In this document: one piece after another, positions 52,761 through 62,190 of the stretch
Position numbering within the stretch: the stretch's first letter is position 1
Layout of the letters: each line of letters opens with the position of its first letter
Assembly: GCF_042688525.2 (NCBI RefSeq)
Contig: NZ_JBHWAB010000001.1
Coordinates: 2,232,001 to 2,296,000 of the forward strand
Direction of reading: 5' to 3'
From: Haloimpatiens sp042688525
Lineage (GTDB): Bacteria; Bacillota; Clostridia; Clostridiales; Clostridiaceae
Length of the DNA: 64,000 bases
The notes under the pieces: model-generated
The model's database searches: none
The model's input: only the letters and a program-made list of their open reading frames with translations
What the model was told of the DNA's origin: nothing
Translations under genes and position numbers: made by a program

Positions 52761-54142
52761 ATAAAAATTTTAGTGAAGATGAAATATTAACACTTCTTAA
52801 TGATGTAAATATTTCTGATAATGAATTAAGTGAATTAAATTTAAGTGATGTTGATAAAAATAATATTTCTAAAGATGTAATGAAAAAAATCAAACATAAA
52901 AATTCAAAGTGGAAAAAAATAGCCGCGGCAGCATCAATATCTGGTATACTACTTTTGTCCATACCTTTTATTTCCAGCAATACCTTTGCAAAAATGATGT
53001 CAAAATTAACAATAATAAGTGGTATTGGTGAAGTTAAATTTGATAATAAAGGTATGACCTTAAAGGAAAGTAAAACAAATAACAATATTACTCTAAATAG
53101 TATGTATATAGATAAAAATAAAGTTATAGTCATGTTATCTACAAACAACAAAAATAAGCTTTGTAATTTTGCCACATTAGAAGACAATAAAGGGAACATA
53201 TATAAAATTAAACTTAATGAAGGCATGTGTAAAGATAACATACGAGCTCGTAAAGGTAACTTTAAAGGTAATATAAAAAAATCAGATAAGTATACTTTAA
53301 CTTTAGGAAACAGTAAAAATAGTTTTTCACTAAATAGTAATGATTTTAAAGAAGTTTCAGAAGTTAAAAATTTATACACTGCTACTAATGGAGTTACTAC
53401 ACTAAATATTACTTCTATTAAGAGAGATAAAGATATTCTTAAAATAACTTATTACGTAACTGATAAAATACATCCTTATAAGAAACACCCAGTTTTCAAA
53501 GAGTCACTTAACAAGGGAACATTTGAATCGGAAAAAGATGCTATAAAACATGGTTATAAAAAATTTCCACCTTTTCCTAGCAATATAGCTTACCCATATT
53601 TTGAACTTATTGATGAATATGGTCATAGAGAATGTGGGCATGATAGTGCTAAACCATTTGTAAATGAAAATGAATCTTTATTCAATCTAAAAAAACTAAA
53701 AGGTAAAAAATTAAAATTATCACTACTTTCTGTACCTTATTGGTATAACAGTGAAAAACTCAAACTAACTTTAGATATACCTAAACAAGGTAAAAAAACA
53801 TTAAATAGAATTGAGACTTTTAAAGGATTTAAGTTCACAATAATAAGCATAGAACGTAAATCTCCTCATTTAATAAAATTACGTTATACTCCTTTAGATA
53901 CCAATAATCCAAAACTAATACCTACACAGATGAATTTAGATGTTGCTAATATTTGTGAATGTAAAGGAAACATTTTAGATGATACTAATAGACCAAATAA
54001 AAAGGTAACTGAAGATACCCTGTATACTAAAAATAATAAAGATGTCATAGGGGATAAATTAGAAATAGATGGAATAATAATGCGTTATTCTTCCGTAGGC
54101 CCTTTTGAAATAGAATTTGATTTAGATAAAATTAATAAATAA
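52757..54142 (+). CDS. Membrane anti-sigma factor, DUF4179-like
   Basis: 461 residues. The cytoplasmic N-terminus (~1-55) is acidic, then basic (DVMKKIKHKNSKWKKIAAAA). One membrane helix (~57-77) follows, then a long extracellular region with the DUF4179 pattern (TLNSMYIDKNKVIVML). It starts inside the sigma gene stop, typical of a sigma/anti-sigma pair. The signal it senses is unknown. The start is ATG with TTGGAGGTG upstream. Confidence 0.82.
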   Translation: MNKNFSEDEILTLLNDVNISDNELSELNLSDVDKNNISKDVMKKIKHKNSKWKKIAAAASISGILLLSIPFISSNTFAKMMSKLTIISGIGEVKFDNKGMTLKESKTNNNITLNSMYIDKNKVIVMLSTNNKNKLCNFATLEDNKGNIYKIKLNEGMCKDNIRARKGNFKGNIKKSDKYTLTLGNSKNSFSLNSNDFKEVSEVKNLYTATNGVTTLNITSIKRDKDILKITYYVTDKIHPYKKHPVFKESLNKGTFESEKDAIKHGYKKFPPFPSNIAYPYFELIDEYGHRECGHDSAKPFVNENESLFNLKKLKGKKLKLSLLSVPYWYNSEKLKLTLDIPKQGKKTLNRIETFKGFKFTIISIERKSPHLIKLRYTPLDTNNPKLIPTQMNLDVANICECKGNILDDTNRPNKKVTEDTLYTKNNKDVIGDKLEIDGIIMRYSSVGPFEIEFDLDKINK

Positions 54143-54173
54143 AATATTGCATATAGCAATTTGATATCTATAT

Positions 54174-54207
54174 AAAAAACTAGGACTTTTATAATCCTAG
54201 TTTTTAT
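54174..54207 (+). terminator. Terminator of the sigma/anti-sigma operon
   Basis: AAAAACTAGGA and TCCTAGTTTTT pair around an 8-base loop and end in a T run, about 30 bases after the stop. Confidence 0.9.
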
Positions 54208-54219
54208 TATTTTACTTAA

Positions 54220-54274
54220 CTCAACTTTTGTAGAACAAAAAGACTATATATCATTTTCCGCAGCGATTGTTTTC
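54220..54274. repeat. Decayed end of the dispersed palindromic element
   Basis: CTCAACTTTTGTAG is followed by a short piece with ATATCATTTTCCGCAGCG. The core is missing. It lies between the sigma operon terminator and the pentapeptide gene. Confidence 0.55.
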
Positions 54275-54383
54275 AAGATCAAAATTGGTTATTTGAAATT
54301 TTTAATGCTAAGATTATGAAAGATTATGATATAATTTTGGTAAAATGTTATATTATATTTAATTTTGAAAGAAGGTTATTACA

Positions 54384-55040
54384 TTGAATCAAACAAAATC
54401 AAAATACAAAATTTTATCTCCAAGAATACCAAAAAAATTAGATGAAATATCATTTTTGCATAACACTATTCAAAACCATGATTGTTTTTCTGAAGGAGTT
54501 GTTTGCGATTGTTCTATTGAATATCAAACAGCAGAACATGTTACTTTTGAACAAATGGTATTTACTAATATTAATTTCAATGAAGTATCTTTTGAATCTA
54601 TTGATTTAACAGATGTTAAATTTGTAAATTGTGATTTATCTAATATAAATTTTCGTGGAGCTATAATACACAGAGTTGAATTTATAGGCTGCAAAATTCT
54701 AGGAATTAATTTTAGTGAATCAACTTTGCAAAATGTATTATTTGAAAACTGTAATGGAAATTATGCATGTTTCTCATTTTCAAATTTTAAACAAGTAGAT
54801 TTCACAAATTGCTTACTTAAAAGCGCTAATTTTCAAGAATCTAAATTTAATAAAGTAAATTTTTTAAATACCAATTTAGTGCAATCTGAAATGCCAGGAA
54901 CAAAACTAAAAGGAATTGATTTAAGTACCTGTGAAATAGAAGGAATTGGTACTAGAATTGAAGACTTATATGGCGTTATTGTTTCTCCTATGCAGGCAAT
55001 TTCACTATCAAAATTTATAGGGCTTGTAGTCAAAATGTAA
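54384..55040 (+). CDS. Pentapeptide repeat protein (Qnr-like)
   Basis: 218 residues. Residues ~50-185 contain about 27 tandem pentapeptides with Phe or Leu at the centre (VTFEQ, INFNE, IDLTD, VDFTN), forming a right-handed quadrilateral beta-helix. The C-terminal LYGVIVSPMQAISLSKFIGL resembles the capping helix of Qnr/MfpA gyrase-protecting proteins. A role in protecting DNA gyrase is possible but unproven. The start is TTG with GAAGG upstream, the only fitting start. Confidence 0.82.
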   Translation: MNQTKSKYKILSPRIPKKLDEISFLHNTIQNHDCFSEGVVCDCSIEYQTAEHVTFEQMVFTNINFNEVSFESIDLTDVKFVNCDLSNINFRGAIIHRVEFIGCKILGINFSESTLQNVLFENCNGNYACFSFSNFKQVDFTNCLLKSANFQESKFNKVNFLNTNLVQSEMPGTKLKGIDLSTCEIEGIGTRIEDLYGVIVSPMQAISLSKFIGLVVKM

Positions 55041-55179
55041 ATTAGTCATTTCAGACTACCCCTACGACATTAAACAATATTTTTTTGTATGAATGAGAAG
55101 ATATATATTTACTTAATAATTTCTATAAATTAATATATCATTATATAAAGTTTAGAATAAACAAAGGAGGAAATCTTAA

Positions 55180-55893
55180 GTGAGAAATGATTTACTAAAA
55201 AATTTTTTTAAAGGCTCATTATCATATGTATTTTTAATCATATTAGCAATTATTGTAGCTCTAAGTTCAATATTTACTTTATCATTTGTACTAGCACATT
55301 TAACAAGATACACAAATTATATTTTTTATTTGCTTCCAAGTACCAGCTTTATTATAGGAGTTGCAGTTATAATGTTTTGGTATACTTTTTCCCTTGATAA
55401 AATCATTTTCAAAATCAAAAAAAATGATATACAGTGCAGAGGGATATTTAAACTATTTAGATTACTTCATAATTCTAAATTTAAAAAATTAATCATGTTT
55501 ATATTAGTTTTTTTATCTCTAGGAGGATTATTTTGTACTTATTCAACTTTTAATGTAATAACAGAAGATTCCATAATAGTTCATACACCTTTAGATTTAA
55601 ATGGTAGAAAATATTCTTACTCTGATGTAGCTGAAATTGATACAGGTATTTCACATGATAAAGATAATAATTTATACTATAAACTAAAGCTAAAAGATTC
55701 AACAATTATTAATGTTACATCAGCTAGTATGGATAGTAAATTTGAAAAATATGAACTTGGTATATACTACTTAGATCAGAAGTTATTAAAAGCAGGTGCT
55801 AAAAAAAACATTGATACAAAATTCATGTACAAATTTGACAATGCAGATTTTAATAAAGATTATGCTAAAAATGTAAAAAAAATATTGCAATAG
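55180..55893 (+). CDS. Membrane protein of unknown function
   Basis: 237 residues with three hydrophobic segments (~13-40, 48-68, 105-125), then a ~110-residue soluble domain with VITEDSIIVHTPLDLNGR and YSDVAEIDTG, a pattern like small PH-type domains of membrane proteins. I do not recognise a named family. The start is GTG with AAAGGAGG upstream. It is followed by a very strong hairpin. Confidence 0.7.
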   Translation: MRNDLLKNFFKGSLSYVFLIILAIIVALSSIFTLSFVLAHLTRYTNYIFYLLPSTSFIIGVAVIMFWYTFSLDKIIFKIKKNDIQCRGIFKLFRLLHNSKFKKLIMFILVFLSLGGLFCTYSTFNVITEDSIIVHTPLDLNGRKYSYSDVAEIDTGISHDKDNNLYYKLKLKDSTIINVTSASMDSKFEKYELGIYYLDQKLLKAGAKKNIDTKFMYKFDNADFNKDYAKNVKKILQ

Positions 55894-55902
55894 ATATATT
55901 AT

Positions 55903-55962
55903 AAAAGGAGGTTTCACTATTGTTTTGCTTAATTAAACAAAACAATAGTGAAACCTCCTTTT
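55903..55962. terminator. Bidirectional terminator with a perfect 25-bp stem
   Basis: AAAAGGAGGTTTCACTATTG plus TTTTG pairs perfectly with its complement around a 10-base AT loop. T4 tails occur on both strands. It lies between two convergent genes and serves both. Confidence 0.9.
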
Positions 55963-55986
55963 AATAAATGAGATTATTTACTTTAT

Positions 55987-57405
55987 CTAATTATTAGGTT
56001 TAGGAAGCTCTATTTGAAATTGAGTTATAAACTCATCATCTTCAAAAGATTTAAGATGAATTTCACCATAATGCTTTTCTATTATTTTTTTTGTAATTGA
56101 AAGTCCCAATCCTGTTCCAGCATTACTACCTCTGGACTCATCACCTGTTACAAATGGAGTAAATATTTCACTTTTGATATTATCTGGTATTCCCTTACCA
56201 TTATCTGCAACAGTAATCATATAATTAGAATTTTCTTCTAAAGTTATTTTAATTGTTGTTCCCGCTTCATTATATTTTAAACTATTTGATATAAGATTAG
56301 ATATTGCCCTTTTCAATTGATTTCTATCGAAATTACATGGAAATTTTTTATCGGGAATAAAAAATTCTATAAAAAATTTCTTATCTTCAATATGTTCATA
56401 ATTCTCCGCTATAATATCTTTTACAAAATCACCTAAATCATTTAAAGTTAAATTTAATTTTAAATCTGGATGGTTTAATTTTACATATTCAAATAAAAGA
56501 TTAATTAAATCTGTTACCTTTGTTGATTTTTTATATATAATATTCAAGTATTTATTTATATCTTTTGTGTCTTCAACATATCCTTCAGTAATTGCTTTAG
56601 CATAACCTTGAATTGTGGTTATAGGCGTTTTTAAATCATGTGAAATATCTGCAAGCATTTTTTGCTTACTCTCTTCCAACAATTTTTTTTCTTTTTCAAT
56701 TGTTTTTAACTTCTTTACCATATGATTAAAACTACTGCATATTTTTACAAATTCAGCTTCGCCTTTATAATCAATATAAATTTCTTCATTTGTTTCCGTA
56801 AATAAAGTCATGGCTTTATTCATTTTATCAAGTGGTTTTTTTACTTTTTTATTCAACCATATTATAAAAATTAATATATTAACAACATAAAGTAACACAA
56901 ATATAATAAACATTTGATTAAGACTATTTTTAAGATATTTTGTGGTTTGATTTGTATCTTTTTTAGGTATTTTTGATAAAACAATCAATTTCTTCCCATT
57001 TTTATCTTTGAATTCATATTTTTCAACATAATAAGGAATAGAATCTGGATACAAAATAGCATCTAGCTCAGATTTGTTATAAGAACTTTTTTTCTCCATT
57101 ACATGCCCTTTAGTAAATATAACTTTATAATTTTCATCAATTATCTCAATCCATCCATATTCTTTTTGTATAGAACTAATATCTATTTTTTCATATTGTC
57201 CCATTTTTAATATAGATTTTTGATTATTTAAATAATCATTTTCAGCAAATACTCCAGCTAACCCTATAAGTTTAATTAAACCAAAACTTAAAATTATAAC
57301 TATAATAATTATATTACTGATAGTAAACAGTATATAATTTTTTATTAATGTAATATAAAATTTATTCTTTTTGTATGTTCGATTCTTTTTCAATTTTATA
57401 TCCAA
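55987..57405 (-). CDS. Membrane sensor histidine kinase (EnvZ/PhoR type)
   Basis: 472 residues. Two membrane helices (~20-45 and ~163-185) flank an extracellular sensor. HAMP (~185-240), HisKA with phospho-His in LADISHDLKTPITTIQGY (~255) and HATPase (DNGKGIPDN, GTGLGLSI) follow. The start is TTG with AAGAGG close upstream; it overlaps the response regulator by 44 bases. A second in-frame TTG at 57393 is possible. It pairs with the regulator at 57362. Confidence 0.92.
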   Translation of the reverse strand: MDIKLKKNRTYKKNKFYITLIKNYILFTISNIIIIVIILSFGLIKLIGLAGVFAENDYLNNQKSILKMGQYEKIDISSIQKEYGWIEIIDENYKVIFTKGHVMEKKSSYNKSELDAILYPDSIPYYVEKYEFKDKNGKKLIVLSKIPKKDTNQTTKYLKNSLNQMFIIFVLLYVVNILIFIIWLNKKVKKPLDKMNKAMTLFTETNEEIYIDYKGEAEFVKICSSFNHMVKKLKTIEKEKKLLEESKQKMLADISHDLKTPITTIQGYAKAITEGYVEDTKDINKYLNIIYKKSTKVTDLINLLFEYVKLNHPDLKLNLTLNDLGDFVKDIIAENYEHIEDKKFFIEFFIPDKKFPCNFDRNQLKRAISNLISNSLKYNEAGTTIKITLEENSNYMITVADNGKGIPDNIKSEIFTPFVTGDESRGSNAGTGLGLSITKKIIEKHYGEIHLKSFEDDEFITQFQIELPKPNN

Positions 57406-58081
57406 GGCCTCTTATAGTTTTTATATATACTGGTTTTCTAGGGTTATCTTCTATTTTTTCTCTTAATTTTGATATATATACCATTAAATTATTTTCATCT
57501 CCATATAAATAGTCCCCTTTAATATTTTCACATATTTGACTTTTAGTATATACACGTCCTGGAGATTTCATAAACATGTGCATTATTTTATACTCTGTTG
57601 CAGTAAGAATTATCTCATTATCCCCTTTTAATAATTTAAAACTACTTTCATCAAGTACAAGTTCTCCTACTTTAAGCATATTAATATTTTGTTCTATGTT
57701 TGAATTATTATTTAAGTTATATGTTCTTCTTAATTGAACTCGTATTCTTGCTAAAACTTCTAAAGGATTAAAAGGTTTTGTAATATAATCATCAGCCCCT
57801 AAATCCAATCCTAATATTTTATCACTATCCATTTGCTTTGCTGACACTATGATTATTGGTATATTATATTTACTTCTAATTTTCTTTGTAAGCTGAAAAC
57901 CATTAAGTTTTGGCATCATTATATCCAGAACAGCTATATCAATTTTGTTTTTTTCAATAATATTCCACGCATCTTCACCATTATATGCAGATAAAACTTC
58001 TAAATTTTCTTTTTCTAAAAATAATTTCAATAAATCTATAATATCTTTCTCATCTTCAGCTATCAAAATTTTATATGACAT
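57362..58081 (-). CDS. OmpR/PhoB-type response regulator
   Basis: 239 residues: a receiver domain (phospho-acceptor Asp53 in IAVLDIMMPKLN; Lys in YITKPF) and a winged-helix DNA-binding domain (~140-235, YTKSQICENIKGDYLYGDEN, IRGLGYKIE). The ATG at 58081 follows AAGGAGTG. It is transcribed with the kinase gene that it overlaps. The target is unknown; no transporter or resistance gene is adjacent. Confidence 0.93.
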   Translation of the reverse strand: MSYKILIAEDEKDIIDLLKLFLEKENLEVLSAYNGEDAWNIIEKNKIDIAVLDIMMPKLNGFQLTKKIRSKYNIPIIIVSAKQMDSDKILGLDLGADDYITKPFNPLEVLARIRVQLRRTYNLNNNSNIEQNINMLKVGELVLDESSFKLLKGDNEIILTATEYKIMHMFMKSPGRVYTKSQICENIKGDYLYGDENNLMVYISKLREKIEDNPRKPVYIKTIRGLGYKIEKESNIQKE

Positions 58082-58230
58082 AGTACAGCACTCCTTAATT
58101 TTTACTTTATACAAAAAAATGAATATCACTATTTAATATAATTTTAAAACAATATTTTAATATTCTCAATGTATAATATAAAAACTATAACCTAATAAGT
58201 AATTTTTATATAAATCAAATGATTTTCTTC

Positions 58231-58563
58231 TTATATTACAGGTTTACCATATTCATTTTCTGATTCTGTACCTTTTTTAAACAATAAAACTAATTGAAGA
58301 TAAATATTGTAAATTGGAATAAAAAACATTAGAACTCTATATCCTGATTTTTCAATGTCATGAAATCTTTGAATAGTAATAAGAATATTTTTTGCTATGC
58401 AAATACCTACAATAATAAGAAATGCTATATTCAATTTATTACTGTTATACATTTTTAAAAACATTGATAAAATGGATAGAATAGAATAAATCAAAATGGA
58501 ATATCCCAAATATCTTCCTCGATTAATTCTTCCTTTTGATGAAAAAAAATTTGTCATACGCAT
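58231..58563 (-). CDS. DUF805 membrane protein
   Basis: 110 residues with three to four hydrophobic segments and the DUF805 signature: NFFSSKGRINRGRYLGYSI at the N-terminus, then QRFHDIEKSGYRVLMFFIP. DUF805 proteins are inner-membrane proteins of unknown function. AAGGAG precedes two close ATG codons (58563 and 58557); either may be used. Confidence 0.85.
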   Translation of the reverse strand: MRMTNFFSSKGRINRGRYLGYSILIYSILSILSMFLKMYNSNKLNIAFLIIVGICIAKNILITIQRFHDIEKSGYRVLMFFIPIYNIYLQLVLLFKKGTESENEYGKPVI

Positions 58564-58828
58564 ATCTCTCCTTCAAATAAATTTTTATTATCTTTTGTTT
58601 GATATAATTATTAAAATTTTATTACCTCACCAATAATATCACTCTAATCTATAAACTTTCTTAATATAATCTTAAAATTTATTAAGGTTGAATACGCGTT
58701 AAAATATCCTTAAATATTTTTTACATTTAATTTAAAATATATCCACAACTATTTATTTTTAGTATATATTTAATTCAAAAAAATTATAAGAAATAATTCA
58801 AACTTTTGAATTATTTCTTATATTAATA

Positions 58829-60634
58829 TTATTCTTCAATATCTATTCCTATCATTTTCATAAGATACTTTGCATTTGTAGTATCTGAACGACCTTTTCT
58901 TAGTTTATAATCAAATTGTATTTTATTATTTAAATAACTTTCTGTAAAATGGTAATTCTTTATTCTTTTTTCATCAGCATGCTCTAAATCACACAATTCA
59001 AAATCATGTGTTGATATTAATCCAAAGACCCAACTTTTATTTAAATTTTTTAAAACGCTTTTAGCTCCAATAATTCTGTCTTTCGAATTAGTTCCCCTAA
59101 ATATCTCATCTATAAGAAAAATTGTAGGTTGTTTCTTAGGTAAATAATCTATTATATTTTTGATACGCAAAAGTTCAAAATAAAAAGTTGATAACCCTTC
59201 ATTTAAATCATCACTTATTCTCATTGATGTAAATATATCCATTATTGAACATTTAAATCTTTTAGCACAAACTGGAGCTCCAGCATATGCCAAAACTAGA
59301 TTTATTCCAATAGTTCTTAAAAATGTTGTTTTCCCTGACATATTTGATCCTGTAATAATCAAAATATTATTTGTCATATCAACATTATTACAAACACGTT
59401 TTTCAGCATTTATCAGAGGGTGTCCGACTTCTTCTGTATCTATTACTAAATCTTCTTTTGCAAATACTGGGAAAGTCCAAGAAGGATTTAACTGCATAAG
59501 TACTGATAAACTAGAAATACTTTCAATTTCTCCTATTATTTCTAACCACTTTCTTATTGAATTCCCATAATGTTCTTTCCAATTTTCCAAAGCAAAGACA
59601 CATTGATGATCCCAAAATAAAACAATATTAGAAACAATAAAAAATACAACGTTTTTTCTTAAATCTATGTTATCTCCAATTTTATTTAGCTGTTTAAAAA
59701 TTTGAGATGCTTTTTTATTCTCAAATACCAATTCTGATTTTAATTTTTTTAAGTAACTATTTTCAAAGTTTTCATTTTCAATTAAATTTAATATTTTAAC
59801 ATATGCTTCTAAATCTTTTTTAAATCCGTATACAGAATTTATAACAGGACTTATTTTTGAATATCCTAACAAATTAATAATTATATGTAGAATAATCAGC
59901 AATGGAATAAAATAGTAGTATTTTTTTATGTTATAAAAGATTATTGTAAAAGACACCGCTATTGATATTACTGGCAGTATATAAATTATCCATTTAATCC
60001 ATGATTTTTTAAACGCTTTTTTAGAATTCTCAGCATACTGTAATAACTTCTCAGGATTTTCTGTGCTTTTTTCATTAGAAATACCTTGACATTCTAAGTT
60101 TTGGCAAAAATCAATCTTTTGTGCTAATTCCTTTACTGCATTTTGCCTGTTCATTATCATTTCTATATCTTTTTCAGGTTTTTGAAGCAAATCTGTTAAT
60201 CTTTTTCTTCCATAAAATGTTTTTGTAGTATTAATTAATTGAAATAATGATTTTAAACCAAATATATCTAAATCCATAGAGTATGAATGATCCTTATGAA
60301 CGTATTCTTTACCACAGTCATCAAAATCAGTCCATTTGCCATCTATTCTATGAATGTACTTTTTATTAATATCAATCATACATTTTATTTTTTTTAGTTT
60401 ATCATTTATATTACTATGTTTTGATAAAAGAATTAAAAAAACTACATATGAAATAATCATTCCTAAAAATATAGCTGTAGAAAATCTTTCTTTTATAAAA
60501 TAATATGTACATATTAAAGCTAAAGCAAAAACTATAAGTCTGAAAATACTTAAAATATTATAAACTTTTTTATATTTCAACTGTTCATTTTCAAAATATT
60601 TAACTCGTTGAACAAATGTCTCTTTAACTGTCAT
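58829..60634 (-). CDS. Membrane-anchored MutS-family ATPase
   Basis: 601 residues. Two hydrophobic pairs (~28-68 and ~215-260) are followed by a helical lever-like region. A C-terminal MutS_V ATPase domain (~400-595) has Walker A TGSNMSGKTTFLRT (~430), STFYFELLRIKNII, Walker B TIFLIDEIFRGTNSKDR and the STHDFELCDLE switch. It lacks the mismatch-recognition and Smr domains, so it is neither MutS1 nor classical MutS2. The function of these membrane MutS relatives is unknown. The start is ATG with AGGGAGAC upstream; monocistronic. Confidence 0.85.
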   Translation of the reverse strand: MTVKETFVQRVKYFENEQLKYKKVYNILSIFRLIVFALALICTYYFIKERFSTAIFLGMIISYVVFLILLSKHSNINDKLKKIKCMIDINKKYIHRIDGKWTDFDDCGKEYVHKDHSYSMDLDIFGLKSLFQLINTTKTFYGRKRLTDLLQKPEKDIEMIMNRQNAVKELAQKIDFCQNLECQGISNEKSTENPEKLLQYAENSKKAFKKSWIKWIIYILPVISIAVSFTIIFYNIKKYYYFIPLLIILHIIINLLGYSKISPVINSVYGFKKDLEAYVKILNLIENENFENSYLKKLKSELVFENKKASQIFKQLNKIGDNIDLRKNVVFFIVSNIVLFWDHQCVFALENWKEHYGNSIRKWLEIIGEIESISSLSVLMQLNPSWTFPVFAKEDLVIDTEEVGHPLINAEKRVCNNVDMTNNILIITGSNMSGKTTFLRTIGINLVLAYAGAPVCAKRFKCSIMDIFTSMRISDDLNEGLSTFYFELLRIKNIIDYLPKKQPTIFLIDEIFRGTNSKDRIIGAKSVLKNLNKSWVFGLISTHDFELCDLEHADEKRIKNYHFTESYLNNKIQFDYKLRKGRSDTTNAKYLMKMIGIDIEE

Positions 60635-60860
60635 ATAATTATGTCTCCCTTCAAATATTATTTCCCTTTGAAAAATATAATACTAATATAAGTATAACAA
60701 AATCCAAGCATAAGGCAAAAAACCATTATGTATATAATTATACTATTTTTAACCAAAAACTTATAGACTTATACTTACATTAGTTATGAGATATAATTTA
60801 GCTGTGTATAAATTCATACTTAATAATACCATTTACTAAAGCATTATACATAATAAATAA

Positions 60861-61117
60861 CTCAACTTTCACAGATGAAATGCAGTCGCTGCGGGAAATG
60901 ATATCTTGCTTAGAAACCTTTCACTTCAGTAACAAGTTCTAAGCTTTACTCATATTGAAAAAAGATTTTTTAATTAATATTCCATAGGAATCAATAATTA
61001 AAAAATAACTTTTTTCAAATTCGTAAAGCTAAGAACTTGTAAACTTTGTTCAAATGTTTCTTACGCAATATATCATTTTCCTTCGCTACACAGTATTTTC
61101 TTGCTGCGAAAATTGAG
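60861..61117. repeat. Dispersed palindromic element, copy G (type b core)
   Basis: About 257 bases, CTCAACTTTCACAGATG to GCTGCGAAAATTGAG. It matches copies B and F with a few base changes (CCATAGGAAT loop). It ends 28 bases before the hutG start codon, so it covers most of the hutG upstream region. The remaining ~200 bases after the MutS-like gene show nothing clear. Confidence 0.85.
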
Positions 61118-61144
61118 TAAATAATTAATTATGGGAGAGATACT

Positions 61145-62158
61145 ATGTTTAATACAAACTATGAACCTGTAGATTTAAGCGTTTGGCAAGGAAGAATTGA
61201 TAGTGAAAGTGACTTTGATGCTTTTAGATGGCATCAATGGGTAAAAAAGATTGATCTAAGAAAAGATGACCTAACTCCTTATAACGGTAAATTAGGTTTT
61301 GCATTTATTGGTTTTTGCTGTGATAAGGGAATTAAACTCAATAAAGGTAGAATTGGAGCCAGTAAAGGTCCTAGAAGTATTCGAAAAGAATTAACCAATT
61401 TGCCCTGCTGTTTTACTAAAGAGGTTAAACTCTTTGATGCAGGAAACATACTCTGCAAAGGCATATCTTTAGAAGAAGGTCAAAATCTCCTTTCAAAAGC
61501 AGTAGAAAAAATTCTGAACCTGAATCTTTTTCCTATAGTTTTAGGTGGTGGTCACGAGACAGCCTTTGGAAATTATGGCGGCATATTAAATCATTTATCA
61601 AGAAAAACTTCAAAACCTAATATAGGTATAATAAATTTCGATGCTCATTTTGACATTAGACCTTATGAAAATGGTGGTACCTCTGGAACTATGTTTAGGC
61701 AAATATCTGATGTATGTAAGGAACATTCTCTAAACTATTCTTATTTATGCCTTGGAATTCAAAAACACAGTAATACTGTTTATTTATTTAAAACTGCTGA
61801 AAAACTTGGTGTAGAGTACATTTTAGCTAAAGACATTATAGGCAACGACACTTGGTCTATTTTAGAAAAAATAAGTGATTTCATGAAACATAAAGACCAT
61901 ATTTATGTAACTATATGCTCTGATGTATTTTCATCAGCTTTTGCACCAGGAGTAAGTGCTGCCCAACCTCTTGGGATAGATCCAGAAGTGGCACTTAAAT
62001 TTCTCAAATTTATTTTAAGATCTAATAAAGTAATCAGTTTTGATATATGTGAAGTTTCCCCTAGATTTGATCATGACAACACTACAGCAAGTTTAGCTTC
62101 AGTAATAATTTTCTCATTGGTCAATACTTTATCTAAAATTTTTAATTTATCCATGTAA
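61145..62158 (+). CDS. hutG: Formimidoylglutamase (arginase/ureohydrolase family)
   Basis: 337 residues. HutG hydrolyses N-formimidoyl-L-glutamate to glutamate and formamide, the last step of histidine degradation. Metal-site motifs are GGGHETAFGN, NFDAHFDIRP and TICSDVFSSAFAPGVSA, the last with Cys where many ureohydrolases have the first Asp of SIDxD. The N-terminal DVWQGR-like SVWQGRIDSE is typical of HutG. No hutH, hutU or hutI is adjacent. Glutamate could feed the dehydrogenase at 4373. The start is ATG with GGGAGAG upstream. Confidence 0.88.
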   Translation: MFNTNYEPVDLSVWQGRIDSESDFDAFRWHQWVKKIDLRKDDLTPYNGKLGFAFIGFCCDKGIKLNKGRIGASKGPRSIRKELTNLPCCFTKEVKLFDAGNILCKGISLEEGQNLLSKAVEKILNLNLFPIVLGGGHETAFGNYGGILNHLSRKTSKPNIGIINFDAHFDIRPYENGGTSGTMFRQISDVCKEHSLNYSYLCLGIQKHSNTVYLFKTAEKLGVEYILAKDIIGNDTWSILEKISDFMKHKDHIYVTICSDVFSSAFAPGVSAAQPLGIDPEVALKFLKFILRSNKVISFDICEVSPRFDHDNTTASLASVIIFSLVNTLSKIFNLSM

Positions 62159-62190
62159 ATAAAGTAATATTCATTCTTTTTGGTAAACTA

